Source: Marinobacter halodurans
GTDB taxonomy: Bacteria > Pseudomonadota > Gammaproteobacteria > Pseudomonadales > Oleiphilaceae
Length of the DNA: 64,000 bases
Direction: 5' to 3'
NCBI RefSeq assembly: GCF_004327985.1
Contig: NZ_SJDL01000001.1
Span: forward strand, 1-64,000
Shown here: piece after piece, positions 26,754-36,205 of the stretch
Position numbering within the stretch: position 1 is the stretch's first letter
Layout of the letters: each line of letters starts with the position of its first letter
Translations under genes and position numbers: made by a program
Notes under the pieces: model-generated
Told to the model about the DNA's origin: nothing
The model's database searches: none
What the model saw: the letters and a program-made list of their open reading frames with translations, nothing else

Positions 26754-29411
26754 ATGTTTAGAAAAACGCTAATAAGCCTTGCCGTAGCGTCGACCGTTGG
26801 CCTTTCCGGCTGTCTTGATGATGGCTCCACGGGGAAGAACGCAAATCCGGATTACAAGATCAGTAACCCGGCCTTCGACGGCAAGACATGGCCGATCTTC
26901 AATCCGCTGACCAGTGAACTGCCGATCCCCAATGATTTGATCTTTGATTCTGAGCAGAAAGACGGCACGTTCGGCGTCAGCGACTCCTCGCCGCCCGTGA
27001 CCACGGCACTGAACGAACTGAGCGGCGCGTCTACCGTTGCCCCGGCTGTGGTTCAGTTGAACGGCAAGGTGGATCCGTCAACTGTCAATACGAGCACCGT
27101 ATTCCTTCTTGAGCTGGAATACGCCAGTGGCGATCCGGTGCAGGGTCTGAGTAATGGCGAGCCACCCACCGTGGCTGGCCTTGCCAATGTCCGTGCAGAT
27201 GTGGAAACACTGGACGGCACCTCAGCTATTCGTATCCTGCCGCTCCAGCCGCGCAAGCGCTATATCGTCGCGGTAACGACCGGCGTTAAGGACCTGAATG
27301 GCGACAGTATCGTTGCCTCACCGGCCTACCAGAACCTGACCGATGTTGAACAGCCTTTGGGCAACTCTGCGCTTGCCCCGGTCCGGACACTGATTAACAG
27401 TCTTTGGGAACCGACTATCACAGCAGCCACCGGTGGCGCTGTGACCGAAGATAATCTGGCGCTGAGCTACAGCTTCACAACGTCCAACGACGAAAAGGTG
27501 CTCCAGTATATTGCTGAGCCGGGATCTTGGTTTGCGGATCAGATTGCGACCTACGTGAAAGTATCCGCAGCAAAATCTGCTGTTCAGGGTGGTGCAAAGA
27601 GCTATGTTCAGGTCAAGCCCGCTGTTGATGGTGCCGTAGCCGCCTTCCCCAACATTCCGCTGGGTGATGGCTCCACGATCGCCGACAAACTGGCAACCGT
27701 ATTCGGAAGCGGCGCACCCTGCGATGGCGTCGCGGCTGGCCAGGACTCCATCGACTGTGCCGGCGTAGCTCTGGCATCGAACTTCCGCAATGCGCTGCCC
27801 TCTCCAATCTCGGGCGTTAACCGCACGGCTGCCGACTTCAACATGAACGCGACGGCGACTCCGGTAGGCCTTGTTTCTGCTGTAGCGGGCAAAATCACCG
27901 GCTCAAGCGGTGTTCTGGCCGCGCAAGGCACACTGGAACTGCCTTACTACCTCGGCACAACCGCAAGCACCGTGGCGACAGACCATTGGGAAGCCGACGA
28001 CGACTTGGCCGACAGCCTGAACGGTGCTTTCTCCAGCATTGGATTGTCTCTGCCTCAGGGGGATCCTGCAAAATCAACTGCTGTCAACTACATTTTCCCG
28101 TTCCCGAAAGAGACCAAGGCCGTTGACGTACCGGTGCTCGCGCTCTATCCGGCTTCAGGTGCGCCCAAAGGCATCGTGATGTACCAACATGGCATTACCA
28201 CCGACCGTAGCGCGGCGTTGACCTTTGGCACGGCTCTGGCAGCCAACGGCTATGCGGTATTCGCCATTGATCAGCCGCTGCACGGTGTTGCTGCATTCAC
28301 CGAAGCCGAGCAGGAATCTCTGGCAAGACAACTCCTTGCAGCTGGAGGAGCATCTGAAGCCGAAGTAGATGCGCTCACGCCCCTCGTCCTTGCGGGCAAT
28401 GTTAGCGACCTTGCAACAGCACTTGGTGGTGGTACGGCAACGCCTGCCACCACGGCTACGGCCACGTCCCTGATCAACACAACTACCAATGCGGGCAGCA
28501 CTATCCCGGGCCTTGCACCAATGATTGGCAACGAGCGCCACTTTGGACTCTATGCCAAATCTCCAAGCACGCCTGCAGCAATAGACTACGACGCAGGCGT
28601 GGGCGATTCCGGCAGCCTGTACATCAACCTGACGAGCTTCCTGACCACCCGTGATAACGGTCGTCAGAGTGCCGTGGACCAGATGAACCTGCGCGCAAGC
28701 CTCCCGGGCCTGACGCTGCCTGATACAACCGGTGCAGATCGCTTCACCATCTCGCCAGCCGACTCATTCTATTTCGTGGGTCATTCCCTGGGCACTATCA
28801 CCGGTACGCCGTTCCTGGCCAGCGTCAATGCTAACCAGTTGGATGCCACAGTCGTTAACAGCAGCGGGGCAACGATTGTTCCGTCAACGTTCAACGACAT
28901 CAAGGCAGCCAGCCTGCTGACACCGGGCGGCGGTATTGTCCGCCTGCTGGAGAACTCGCCGACGTTTGCACCCCGCATCCTGCTGGGCCTGCAGACCTCA
29001 GCCGGTCTGGAACAGGGCGATGCCAACCTGGAAACTTACTTCAACGTCTTCCAGGCCACAGTGGACACGGCTGATCCGATCAACTTCGTGGATAACTTCG
29101 CCGATCCTTCAGTAATCAAGCTCTCCGAAGTTCAGGGCGACACCGTTATCCCGAACGCGGCGGATGAAGAGCAATGGGGCATTCCCGCCCTGAACAAGAC
29201 CTTCACCCCAGCGGAAACCGGTCTCCCGGTCAACGTTACCGTGGACAGCTTCAGCGCGCCACTGGCGGGCGGCGAGCCATTGACCCTGGGCCTGACCAAT
29301 ATCACCCGTTACAGCAGCGGCAGCCACGGCACGCCGGTTTCGGCTGACCCCGTCAGCGTGTTCAGCGGTATGGTCACTGACACGGTCACTCTGTTCATGA
29401 GCAACCCGTAA
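26754..29411 (+). CDS. VolA/Pla-1-type extracellular lipase, lipoprotein
   Basis: 885-aa secreted lipoprotein lipase/phospholipase. The signal peptide ends in a lipobox (VGLSGC, Cys20), so the mature protein is lipid-anchored. The N-terminal part (about 35-300) is the bacterial virulence-factor lipase N-terminal region (PNDLIFDSEQKDGTFG). The alpha/beta hydrolase domain follows, with the nucleophile elbow YFVGHSLGTITG (Ser near 677) and an earlier oxyanion-type segment VMYQHGITTDRSAAL. The Vibrio relative VolA is a surface lysophospholipase that frees fatty acids from lecithin, and such proteins occur in marine gammaproteobacteria. Composition is less GC-rich in places than its neighbours. 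The gene is monocistronic with its own terminator. Confidence 0.88.
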   Translation: MFRKTLISLAVASTVGLSGCLDDGSTGKNANPDYKISNPAFDGKTWPIFNPLTSELPIPNDLIFDSEQKDGTFGVSDSSPPVTTALNELSGASTVAPAVVQLNGKVDPSTVNTSTVFLLELEYASGDPVQGLSNGEPPTVAGLANVRADVETLDGTSAIRILPLQPRKRYIVAVTTGVKDLNGDSIVASPAYQNLTDVEQPLGNSALAPVRTLINSLWEPTITAATGGAVTEDNLALSYSFTTSNDEKVLQYIAEPGSWFADQIATYVKVSAAKSAVQGGAKSYVQVKPAVDGAVAAFPNIPLGDGSTIADKLATVFGSGAPCDGVAAGQDSIDCAGVALASNFRNALPSPISGVNRTAADFNMNATATPVGLVSAVAGKITGSSGVLAAQGTLELPYYLGTTASTVATDHWEADDDLADSLNGAFSSIGLSLPQGDPAKSTAVNYIFPFPKETKAVDVPVLALYPASGAPKGIVMYQHGITTDRSAALTFGTALAANGYAVFAIDQPLHGVAAFTEAEQESLARQLLAAGGASEAEVDALTPLVLAGNVSDLATALGGGTATPATTATATSLINTTTNAGSTIPGLAPMIGNERHFGLYAKSPSTPAAIDYDAGVGDSGSLYINLTSFLTTRDNGRQSAVDQMNLRASLPGLTLPDTTGADRFTISPADSFYFVGHSLGTITGTPFLASVNANQLDATVVNSSGATIVPSTFNDIKAASLLTPGGGIVRLLENSPTFAPRILLGLQTSAGLEQGDANLETYFNVFQATVDTADPINFVDNFADPSVIKLSEVQGDTVIPNAADEEQWGIPALNKTFTPAETGLPVNVTVDSFSAPLAGGEPLTLGLTNITRYSSGSHGTPVSADPVSVFSGMVTDTVTLFMSNP

Positions 29412-29435
29412 CGGCGTACGACTCAAGCTGGCCAC

Positions 29436-29467
29436 AGCCCCTAACCGAAAGGTTGGGGGCTTTTTTT
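29436..29467 (+). terminator. Rho-independent terminator of the lipase gene
   Basis: AGCCCCTAACC (29436-29446), GAAA tetraloop, GGTTGGGGGCT (29451-29461), followed by a T-run to 29467. It starts 25 bases after the lipase stop codon. Confidence 0.92.
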
Positions 29468-29504
29468 ATTCAGAACTGCAAACATATCCCGTTAATTTCG
29501 GGCA

Positions 29505-29536
29505 CAAAAAAGCAGGACCAAAGCCCTGCTTTTTTG
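29505..29536. terminator. Rho-independent terminator of argG
   Basis: A-rich AAAAAGCAGG (29507-29516) pairs with CCTGCTTTTT (29525-29534). On the minus strand it follows the argG stop and ends in a T-run; the other strand also has Ts, so it can work both ways. Confidence 0.88.
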
Positions 29537-29558
29537 AAGAGCACCAGAGACTGACGGA

Positions 29559-30773
29559 TCAGCTCAGCTTACGCCCCTTACTCGCCGCAATCCGCAGCCG
29601 CAGGGCGTTCAGCTTGATGAAGCCTTCCGCGTCCTTCTGGTCGTAGGCGCCCTGGTCTTCCTCGAAGGTGGCGATCTTCTCGTCGAATAGGGAGTCCTCG
29701 GACTTCCGGCCGACCACGTCCACGTTGCCCTTGTAGAGTTTCAGGCGCACGGTGCCGTTGACGTAGGTCTGGGTCTGGTCGATCAGCGCCTGCAGCGCTT
29801 CACGCTCCGGTGACCACCAGTAGCCGTTGTAGATCACTTCGGCGTAGCGCGGCATGATGCTGTCTTTGAGGTGGGCCACCTCACGGTCCAGGGTGATGGA
29901 CTCGATGGCACGGTGGCCGCGCAGCATGATGGTGCCGCCCGGGGTTTCGTAGCAGCCGCGGGACTTCATGCCCACGTAGCGGTTCTCGACGATGTCGATG
30001 CGGCCGATGCCGTTGTCGCCGCCGATCTTATTCAGCTTGGCCAGGACTTCGTGCGGCTTCAGGCGCTCGCCGTCGATGGCCACGATGTCGCCCTTCTCGT
30101 AGGTCAGCTCGATGTACGTCGGCTGGTCCGGCGCCTGCTCCGGCGCCACGCTCCAACGCCACATTTCCTCTTCCGCCTCGGCCCAGGGGTCCTCCAGCAC
30201 CATGCCTTCATAGGAGATGTGCAGCAGGTTGGCGTCCATGGAGTATGGGGACTTGCCCTTCTTCTTCTCCACCGGGATGTTGCGCTCGTCACAATATGCC
30301 AGCAGCTTCTCGCGCGAGTTCAGGTCCCACTCCCGCCAGGGGGCGATCACATGAACACCCGGCTTGAGCGCGTAGGCACCCAGCTCGAAACGGACCTGGT
30401 CGTTGCCCTTGCCGGTTGCACCGTGGGAAATGGCATCGGCGCCGGTTTCGTTGGCGATGTCGATCAGGCGCTTGGAGATCAGCGGCCGGGCGATGGAGGT
30501 ACCCAGCAGGTATTCGCCTTCGTAGATGGTGTTGGCCCGGAACATGGGGAAAACGAAGTCACGCACGAACTCTTCGCGCAGGTCTTCAATGTAGATTTCC
30601 TTGACGCCCAGCGCTTCGGCCTTGGCGCGGGCCGGTTCCACTTCTTCGCCCTGCCCCAGGTCGGCCGTGAAGGTCACGACCTCGCACTGATAGGTGTCCT
30701 GCAGCCAGCGCACGATGACCGAGGTATCGAGGCCACCGGAATAGGCCAGTACGACCTTTTTGATGTTTGACAT
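29559..30773 (-). CDS. argG: Argininosuccinate synthase
   Basis: 404-aa enzyme that joins citrulline and aspartate using ATP in arginine synthesis. The ATP pyrophosphatase motif [10 protein letters not shown] is at the N-terminus. Other family segments are [49 protein letters not shown] and [18 protein letters not shown]. The ATG at 30773 follows GGAG by seven bases; the ATG two codons upstream is too close to that site. A good sigma-70 promoter lies at 30925-30953. I see no ARG box. It stands next to motY, pyrC and rnt, as in Pseudomonas. Confidence 0.97.
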   Translation of the reverse strand: MSNIKKVVLAYSGGLDTSVIVRWLQDTYQCEVVTFTADLGQGEEVEPARAKAEALGVKEIYIEDLREEFVRDFVFPMFRANTIYEGEYLLGTSIARPLISKRLIDIANETGADAISHGATGKGNDQVRFELGAYALKPGVHVIAPWREWDLNSREKLLAYCDERNIPVEKKKGKSPYSMDANLLHISYEGMVLEDPWAEAEEEMWRWSVAPEQAPDQPTYIELTYEKGDIVAIDGERLKPHEVLAKLNKIGGDNGIGRIDIVENRYVGMKSRGCYETPGGTIMLRGHRAIESITLDREVAHLKDSIMPRYAEVIYNGYWWSPEREALQALIDQTQTYVNGTVRLKLYKGNVDVVGRKSEDSLFDEKIATFEEDQGAYDQKDAEGFIKLNALRLRIAASKGRKLS

Positions 30774-30924
30774 GTCCATGCTCCGAGTCGATCAGAAAGG
30801 AGACGACCGACTGCCCGGCGTGCTTGTGATACCGCGTCAGCGTCCCCGAATGGCTAAACGGCGCCCCATCCTCACCCCTAACGGATGCGTGGAGAAGGAA
30901 CGACCGGATTCAGAGAAGTGCGAT

Positions 30925-30953
30925 ATTGTACGGCAGCCGGGCGCCGCATCCAA
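30925..30953 (-). promoter_or_regulatory. Sigma-70 promoter of argG
   Basis: On the minus strand TTGGAT (30953-30948) and TACAAT (30930-30925) are 17 bases apart, matching 3/6 and 5/6 consensus positions. The start codon is about 150 bases downstream. Confidence 0.6.
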
Positions 30954-30997
30954 CGGGAAGAATGAAAAGCCGCGGCTCCCGACGCCGTCAGACACCT

Positions 30998-31900
30998 CTA
31001 ACCGTTGCGTGGATCGCTGTCCGCTTCCGCGCGCTGGAGGCTGCGGCGCTCCCCTTCACGCTCCAGGCGTACGGTGGTGCGGCGGTTTTCGGCCGGATTG
31101 CTGGATGCCGGATAGCGCTCGCCATGGTATCGCGTGACGATCCTGTCCTCAGGAACGCCGTTCGCCTTGAGGTATTCAGCCACGGTGTTGGCACGATCCT
31201 CGGACAGCTGCCGGTTATGGATCCGGCTGCCGCTGCGGTCGGTATGGCCGTCCACATAGATCCGGGCAATCGTGCTGTCGGCCTGGATGAAGCGAACGAT
31301 CAGATCCAGACGATCCAGGTCCGCGTCGCTGAGCTGGGCGCTGTCGAGCTTGAAGTGGATCCGGGAGCGCTTGATCTGGTCGTAGTTCACCGGCAGCAGG
31401 CCGGCAACGCAGGCCTGGTATTCCTGATAGGTATCGGCGAAGTTGATGTTGGAAAGCCGCACCCGGACCGGGCCGGACGAATAGCGCCCCTGGCTGGTGA
31501 CCGTTGGCGCCATCCCCTGCATCAGGCCATCCACCATTGCCATCGCCTGGGGCGTCCCGACCTGCACCGGGCGCTGGTTGGACGAGACATGGACCTGCCC
31601 CAACGGCCTCGGCGACACACCCGGCCGCCAGCTCGGCGCTTCCACGTTGAGGGACGCCTGCCCCGCCTTCATCAGCCGGAGATTGGACTCCAGGTAAAAA
31701 CGCAGGTCCTCGCCGGCCCGGTGCTGGAAGACTGCCCGCCCATATCCCGGCACGTCATGGGTCATCGTGCAGTTGAACACCGACGCAGCCAGGTACCACT
31801 GACTGTTCTCGATACCGGCACCGTAGCTCGCCGCCTGGGTTACCGGGAGGGGAACGGCAAATAGCGGGAGGACCAGCAGCGGGCGCAGGACGTTTTTCAT
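30998..31900 (-). CDS. motY: Flagellar stator-associated protein MotY
   Basis: 300-aa periplasmic protein of the T ring that holds stator units around the polar flagellar motor. A signal peptide (MKNVLRPLLVLPLFAVPLP, cleaved near TQA-AS) is followed by the MotY N-terminal domain (ENSQWYLAASVFNCTMTHDV, PGYGRAVF). The C-terminal OmpA-like peptidoglycan-binding domain starts near residue 180 (RIHFKLDSAQLSDADLDRLD, YVDGHTDRSGSRIHNRQLSE). The ATG at 31900 gives the clean signal peptide; a GTG at 31921 is in frame. A near-consensus FliA promoter is 44 bases upstream. Order argG-motY-pyrC-rnt matches Pseudomonas. Confidence 0.92.
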   Translation of the reverse strand: MKNVLRPLLVLPLFAVPLPVTQAASYGAGIENSQWYLAASVFNCTMTHDVPGYGRAVFQHRAGEDLRFYLESNLRLMKAGQASLNVEAPSWRPGVSPRPLGQVHVSSNQRPVQVGTPQAMAMVDGLMQGMAPTVTSQGRYSSGPVRVRLSNINFADTYQEYQACVAGLLPVNYDQIKRSRIHFKLDSAQLSDADLDRLDLIVRFIQADSTIARIYVDGHTDRSGSRIHNRQLSEDRANTVAEYLKANGVPEDRIVTRYHGERYPASSNPAENRRTTVRLEREGERRSLQRAEADSDPRNG

Positions 31901-31943
31901 GGGGCGGACCATCTGTAGCACGGTAAACGGTTGATACTGTGGG

Positions 31944-31969
31944 TATCGGCCGGCTGCGACGAATCTTTA
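31944..31969 (-). promoter_or_regulatory. FliA (sigma-28) promoter of motY
   Basis: On the minus strand TAAAG (31969-31965), 14 bases, then GCCGATA (31950-31944). This equals the sigma-28 consensus (TAAAGTTT-N11-GCCGATAA) at the -35 core and at the -10 except the last base. It is 44 bases from the motY start, which fits late flagellar expression. Confidence 0.85.
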
Positions 31970-32015
31970 ACGAATCCGTTGCCGGTGGTGCCCTGCCCAA
32001 TCCACATCCCGGGTC

Positions 32016-32024
32016 TGGTATACT
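32016..32024 (+). promoter_or_regulatory. Extended -10 promoter of pyrC
   Basis: TGGTATACT combines a TATACT box with an extended TG motif. No good -35 is visible at 17 bases, which is tolerated with extended -10 promoters. It lies 44 bases before pyrC. Confidence 0.5.
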
Positions 32025-32067
32025 CCGCCGGAAACAGACACACCCGCTCCAGGAAACCGCTGCTCCC

Positions 32068-33102
32068 ATGACCACCACACTGACCCTGACCCGCCCCGAC
32101 GACTGGCACCTGCATGTTCGCGATGGCAACGCCCTGGCCGATGTCGTGCCAGCGACGGCCCGCTGCTTCCACCGGGCGATTATCATGCCCAACCTGGTGC
32201 CACCGGTGGTCAACGCGGATGAGGCGATGGCCTATCGAGAGCGGATCCTCGGCGCCCTCCCCGGCGATACCGGGTTCGATCCCCTGATGACCCTGTATCT
32301 CACCGAGCAGACCACGCCCGAGGACATTCGCACCGCCCGGGCAGCAGGTATCCTGGCGGCCAAGCTCTATCCCGCCGGGGCAACGACGAATTCCGCCTCC
32401 GGTGTGACCGACATCCGCAATATCGACGACGCGCTGGCCGCGATGAGCGAGTGCGGCATGCTCCTGCTGGTTCACGGGGAGGTCACCGACAGCGACATCG
32501 ATATCTTCGACCGGGAGAAGATCTTCCTGGAGCGGGTGCTGGTACCGACCCGGGAACGGTTCCCGGATTTGCGCGTCGTACTGGAGCACATTACCACGGC
32601 GGATTCGGCCCGCTACGTAATGGACACTGAGCGCAACCTGGGCGCGACCATCACCCCGCAGCACCTGCTTTACAACCGCAACCACATGCTGGTGGGTGGT
32701 ATCCGGCCGCACCTGTACTGCCTGCCGATCCTCAAGCGTCGGCAGCACCAGCAGGCCTTGCAGGATGCCGTTGTCAGCGGCGATGCCCGGTTCTTCCTGG
32801 GCACCGACTCAGCTCCGCATGACACCAGCCGCAAGGAGAGCGCCTGCGGCTGCGCCGGCTGCTTCTCGGCACCGGCGGCGATCGAGCTTTACGCCGAAGC
32901 CTTCGAGGACCTGGGCGTGCTGGATAAGCTGGAGGCCTTTGCCAGCTTCAATGGCCCGGATTTCTACGGCCTGCCGCGCAACACGGACACCATTACGCTG
33001 GTGAAGGCCCCCTGGACCCAGGCCGAATCCCTGACCCTGGGCGAAGGCCGCATCACGCCGTTGCGCGCCGGCGAAACCATCCGTTGGCGTTTGCAGGCGT
33101 AA
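32068..33102 (+). CDS. pyrC: Dihydroorotase
   Basis: 344-aa class II dihydroorotase, closing carbamoyl-aspartate to dihydroorotate in pyrimidine synthesis. Metal ligands are visible: [10 protein letters not shown] near the N-terminus, the carbamylated-Lys segment [27 protein letters not shown], and the catalytic Asp in [15 protein letters not shown]. The cysteine-rich [11 protein letters not shown] is characteristic of this class. The ATG at 32068 gives the standard size; the frame opens earlier without family similarity. rnt follows 47 bases later on the same strand. Confidence 0.96.
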   Translation: MTTTLTLTRPDDWHLHVRDGNALADVVPATARCFHRAIIMPNLVPPVVNADEAMAYRERILGALPGDTGFDPLMTLYLTEQTTPEDIRTARAAGILAAKLYPAGATTNSASGVTDIRNIDDALAAMSECGMLLLVHGEVTDSDIDIFDREKIFLERVLVPTRERFPDLRVVLEHITTADSARYVMDTERNLGATITPQHLLYNRNHMLVGGIRPHLYCLPILKRRQHQQALQDAVVSGDARFFLGTDSAPHDTSRKESACGCAGCFSAPAAIELYAEAFEDLGVLDKLEAFASFNGPDFYGLPRNTDTITLVKAPWTQAESLTLGEGRITPLRAGETIRWRLQA

Positions 33103-33149
33103 ATAACCGTGAGCCGGGCGAGACCATTCAACAACAGTAAGGGTATTCA

Positions 33150-33815
33150 GTGATCGAGGAAGAAAAACCGACCTCTCCCATGGCCGCGCGCTTTCGGGGG
33201 TTCCTGCCCGTGGTGGTGGATGTGGAAACCGGCGGCTTCAATGCCCGGACGGATGCCCTGCTGGAAATTGCCGCCGTACTGATTGAAATGGACGATGAAG
33301 GCTGGCTGAAACGGGGCGATACCCTGGCCTATCACGTCCACCCGTTCGACAACGCCAACCTGGAACAATCCGCCCTGGACTTCACCGGGATCGATCCGTG
33401 GGATCCGGAGCGGGATGCGGTCCATGAGCGGGACGCCCTGAGCGATCTTTTTACACCGATCCGCAAGGCCATCCGCCAGCAGGAGTGCAAACGGGCGGTG
33501 CTGGTGGGCCACAACGCCACCTTCGACCACAACTTCCTGTTTGCCGCCTCCGACCGCTGCGGCATCAAGCGCAACCCGTTCCACCCGTTCTCGACCTTCG
33601 ACACGGCCACACTCGCCGGTCTCGCCTATGGCCACACGGTGCTGGCCCGCGCCTGCAAGATTGCCGGAATTCCGTTCAGTAACCGGGAGGCCCACTCGGC
33701 CGCCTACGACGCGGAAAAAACGGCCGACCTGTTCTGCGGGATCGTCAATCGCTGGAAGGAACTGGGCGGCTTTCCACCGCCGCTGGTGGACGTCGAAGGC
33801 GACGAAACCGAATAG
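33150..33815 (+). CDS. rnt: Ribonuclease T
   Basis: 221-aa DEDDh exonuclease that trims the 3' ends of tRNAs and other stable RNAs. The Exo motifs are [20 protein letters not shown] (D and E), [16 protein letters not shown], and [15 protein letters not shown] (H and D). The GTG at 33150 follows AAGGG by seven bases. It lies 47 bases behind pyrC, as in Pseudomonas, and may share its transcript. The end is 76 bases from the convergent ccmI stop. Confidence 0.95.
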   Translation: MIEEEKPTSPMAARFRGFLPVVVDVETGGFNARTDALLEIAAVLIEMDDEGWLKRGDTLAYHVHPFDNANLEQSALDFTGIDPWDPERDAVHERDALSDLFTPIRKAIRQQECKRAVLVGHNATFDHNFLFAASDRCGIKRNPFHPFSTFDTATLAGLAYGHTVLARACKIAGIPFSNREAHSAAYDAEKTADLFCGIVNRWKELGGFPPPLVDVEGDETE

Positions 33816-33891
33816 CGTTTACGTCCGTGTGCCCCGCTGTCACCGACCCGGCGGGCCACACTTCCCGGTGCTCACCAGACCAGGAACCTGA

Positions 33892-35154
33892 TCAAGGCAC
33901 CTGCTGATCAATCGTGACGGCGACGGGCTGACCGTCGTACGCCTCCAGTTTGACCGGTTGGCTGGCCGAACCCTGCCAGTCGCCACTCTGTGGAATCGCG
34001 TTGCCGGACGGCGACAGCCGTGCCGACACAACCACCTGGTCGGCACCGGAGAGCGTATTGCCCGGTGCCATGGCCATGCTGTCATCAAGCGTGACCGTCA
34101 CAGGCAGTTGGCCTGCCTGGAGGCGGGCGACGGCCAGGGGCATAGGAGGACCGTTAAACGCCTTGGCAAACACGAACAGCGTTGTTTCGGGTTTGACCTG
34201 GTCCTTCAGGTGCTCCGCCAGAGTCACCCTCACCGTCACCGACGCCCCGCCGGAGGCCAGCAAACGGTCGGGGACCGGCTCGCCAAGGCGGCGATAGGCC
34301 TCGGCCACGCCCTGTTTGATGGACGGCAACTGCGGATGATCCGGCGCCACCTGGATGATGCGCTCCCAGTAGCGGATCGCCTCCCGGTAATCCTGCTGCT
34401 CAAACGCGTGGATGCCCAGCAGGCCCAGCGCGTTGACTTCATCGGGATTACGCGAGCGGGCCTTTTCGATCGTCGAGGTGACCACCGGGGTCATCGCGCC
34501 CTTGCTGTCGAAGAAGCGGGCCTGGGCAGCCAGCCCCCAGGCAGTCGCCGCCTCACGCGGTACGTCGTCCACCTGCCCCGCCAGCTGCTCGAAGGCCCAG
34601 GCCGCCTGATCGTAGTTTTCCAGGGTCATGTAGGTGCGGCCCAGCATGGCCCAACCGTCCAGGTTATCCGGATCGGCAATGAGGCGATCCCGCAACTGCT
34701 CCGCCAGCGCGGCCATTTTCTGGCCGCGGCTCTGGTCCGCCTGCTGCAAAGCCAGCATCGTCTGGTACTGTTCCAGTTGCTCCACGCCGCCCCAGTCTCG
34801 ATACAGCCACAGGGAGGCCGCCGGCACGGCGACGACGCTGACCAGTACCACGACCAGCGCCGCCCGGCGCCCGCGGGCGCGTCCAGTTGGCGCAGCTTCG
34901 GGCGTGCGGTCGACATCCTCCAGCAACGTCCCCGCCAGCTCCTCTTTCATTTGTGCATGCGTGGGCCCGTCGATCACCCCGGCGTCGAGATCCGCGTCCA
35001 GCTCCGCCAGTCGCGAGCGGTAGGCCACCAGGTTCTGGTGCCGGATATCGTCGACGTCCCCTTTCCGCGACCGGGTGAAAAACAGCGGGTAGAGGACAAA
35101 GACCAGCGCAAGTCCAATCAATGCGGCAAGCGTCAGCCAGAAAGCGGTTGTCAT
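33892..35154 (-). CDS. ccmI: Cytochrome c maturation protein CcmI
   Basis: 420-aa holder protein that delivers apocytochrome c to the heme lyase. Two membrane segments bracket a short cytoplasmic loop: FWLTLAALIGLALVFVLYPL at the N-terminus and AALVVVLVSVVAVPAASLWL near 98-117. A periplasmic TPR region follows (DNLDGWAMLGRTYMTLENYD, NALGLLGIHAFEQQDYREAI), then a C-terminal beta-rich domain. It is the last gene of the ccm operon. The stop of ccmH is 17 bases upstream, suggesting tight coupling. Confidence 0.92.
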   Translation of the reverse strand: MTTAFWLTLAALIGLALVFVLYPLFFTRSRKGDVDDIRHQNLVAYRSRLAELDADLDAGVIDGPTHAQMKEELAGTLLEDVDRTPEAAPTGRARGRRAALVVVLVSVVAVPAASLWLYRDWGGVEQLEQYQTMLALQQADQSRGQKMAALAEQLRDRLIADPDNLDGWAMLGRTYMTLENYDQAAWAFEQLAGQVDDVPREAATAWGLAAQARFFDSKGAMTPVVTSTIEKARSRNPDEVNALGLLGIHAFEQQDYREAIRYWERIIQVAPDHPQLPSIKQGVAEAYRRLGEPVPDRLLASGGASVTVRVTLAEHLKDQVKPETTLFVFAKAFNGPPMPLAVARLQAGQLPVTVTLDDSMAMAPGNTLSGADQVVVSARLSPSGNAIPQSGDWQGSASQPVKLEAYDGQPVAVTIDQQVP

Positions 35155-35171
35155 AGACTCGTGACCCTGAA

Positions 35172-35663
35172 TCAGGAATGGTGGGAAGAGGTGTCTCGGG
35201 GCGACTCGTCGGCGTCCAGGAGGCGGTCGAGACGGGCCCGATCCGCTTCACTGAGCACCGGCTCACCGATGCGCGCCGAGCGCCTTGAGCGAATCACCAG
35301 GATCACGACCGCGGCAATCCCCACCACCACGACGACCAATGGCGTGAACCACAGCAGCAGCGTCCGTCTCTCAAGCTCTGGCCGATAGCGCACAAATTCG
35401 CCGAAGCGGGACGTCATGGCGGCCATGATGGCGTCGTTACTCTCTCCCTGTTGAACCAGGCGGTGCACTTCCGCCCGCATATCGGCGGCGATCGGCGCGT
35501 GGGAATCGGCAATACTCTGGTTCTGGCATTTGGGACAGCGCAGTTCCCGGGTCAGCGTCTCAAAGCGATTGCGGTCGGCATCGTTATCAAAGGGATAGGT
35601 ATCGCCCGCGGCATGGGCGACACTGCTTAGCAGGATCAGAAGAACCAGGCCAATAGTGCGCAT
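35172..35663 (-). CDS. ccmH: Cytochrome c maturation protein CcmH
   Basis: 163-aa periplasmic-facing thiol protein that handles apocytochrome c cysteines. After a signal peptide (TIGLVLLILLSSVAHAAG) comes the redox motif LRCPKCQNQS (Cys43 and Cys46). A C-terminal membrane segment (LLLWFTPLVVVVVGIAAVVI) precedes a short acidic tail. The ATG at 35663 overlaps the ccmG stop (TGATG), so translation is coupled. This is the short CcmH that works with a separate CcmI, unlike the fused E. coli form. Confidence 0.94.
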   Translation of the reverse strand: MRTIGLVLLILLSSVAHAAGDTYPFDNDADRNRFETLTRELRCPKCQNQSIADSHAPIAADMRAEVHRLVQQGESNDAIMAAMTSRFGEFVRYRPELERRTLLLWFTPLVVVVVGIAAVVILVIRSRRSARIGEPVLSEADRARLDRLLDADESPRDTSSHHS

Positions 35664-36205
35664 CAGCCTTCCCTCTTGTAGCGGGCCACCAGCGGCGCCA
35701 GTTCTTCCTTCCACACTTTCTCGTCCACCAGGCCCACATGACGGTAGCGGACCGTACCACCGGCGTCGATGATGTAGGTTTCCGGCGCACCGTAGACACC
35801 CAGGTCAAAGCCGAGTGTTCCCTGTGGATCGAACAGGACCTTGCTGTAGGGATTCCCCAGCTTGTCCAGCCATTTCAGCGCCTCTTCGCGATTGTCCTTG
35901 TAATTCAGGCCGATGATCGGTACGCCGTCCTCCCGGGCCAGCTTGACCAACTGGGGATGCTCGACGCGACAGGACGGGCACCAGGTCGCCCAGACGTTAA
36001 GCAGCGTCACCTGGCCCTTGAAGACATCCGGCAGGTAGGTGGTTTGCGGGTCCTGCAGGGAGGCCAACTGGAAGGCCGGCACCGGCTTGCCGATCAGTGC
36101 TGATTCCAGGGTTTCCTTGTCCCGGCCGATCCCCGCGGACAAGACGATGCCGACACCTACCGCCACCAGCAGGGGCAGGAACAGCAGTACACGCTTCGCA
36201 CTCAA
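35663..36205 (-). CDS. ccmG: Thiol:disulfide interchange protein CcmG (DsbE)
   Basis: 180-aa membrane-anchored thioredoxin that reduces apocytochrome c or CcmH. The N-terminal anchor is VLLFLPLLVAVGVGIVL. The thioredoxin active site WCPSC is at residues 75-79, and the CcmG-type acidic and loop segments (GLNYKDNREEALKWL, GVYGAPETYIIDAGG with cis-Pro) follow. The start overlaps the ccmF stop by four bases. Confidence 0.95.
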   Translation of the reverse strand: MSAKRVLLFLPLLVAVGVGIVLSAGIGRDKETLESALIGKPVPAFQLASLQDPQTTYLPDVFKGQVTLLNVWATWCPSCRVEHPQLVKLAREDGVPIIGLNYKDNREEALKWLDKLGNPYSKVLFDPQGTLGFDLGVYGAPETYIIDAGGTVRYRHVGLVDEKVWKEELAPLVARYKREG

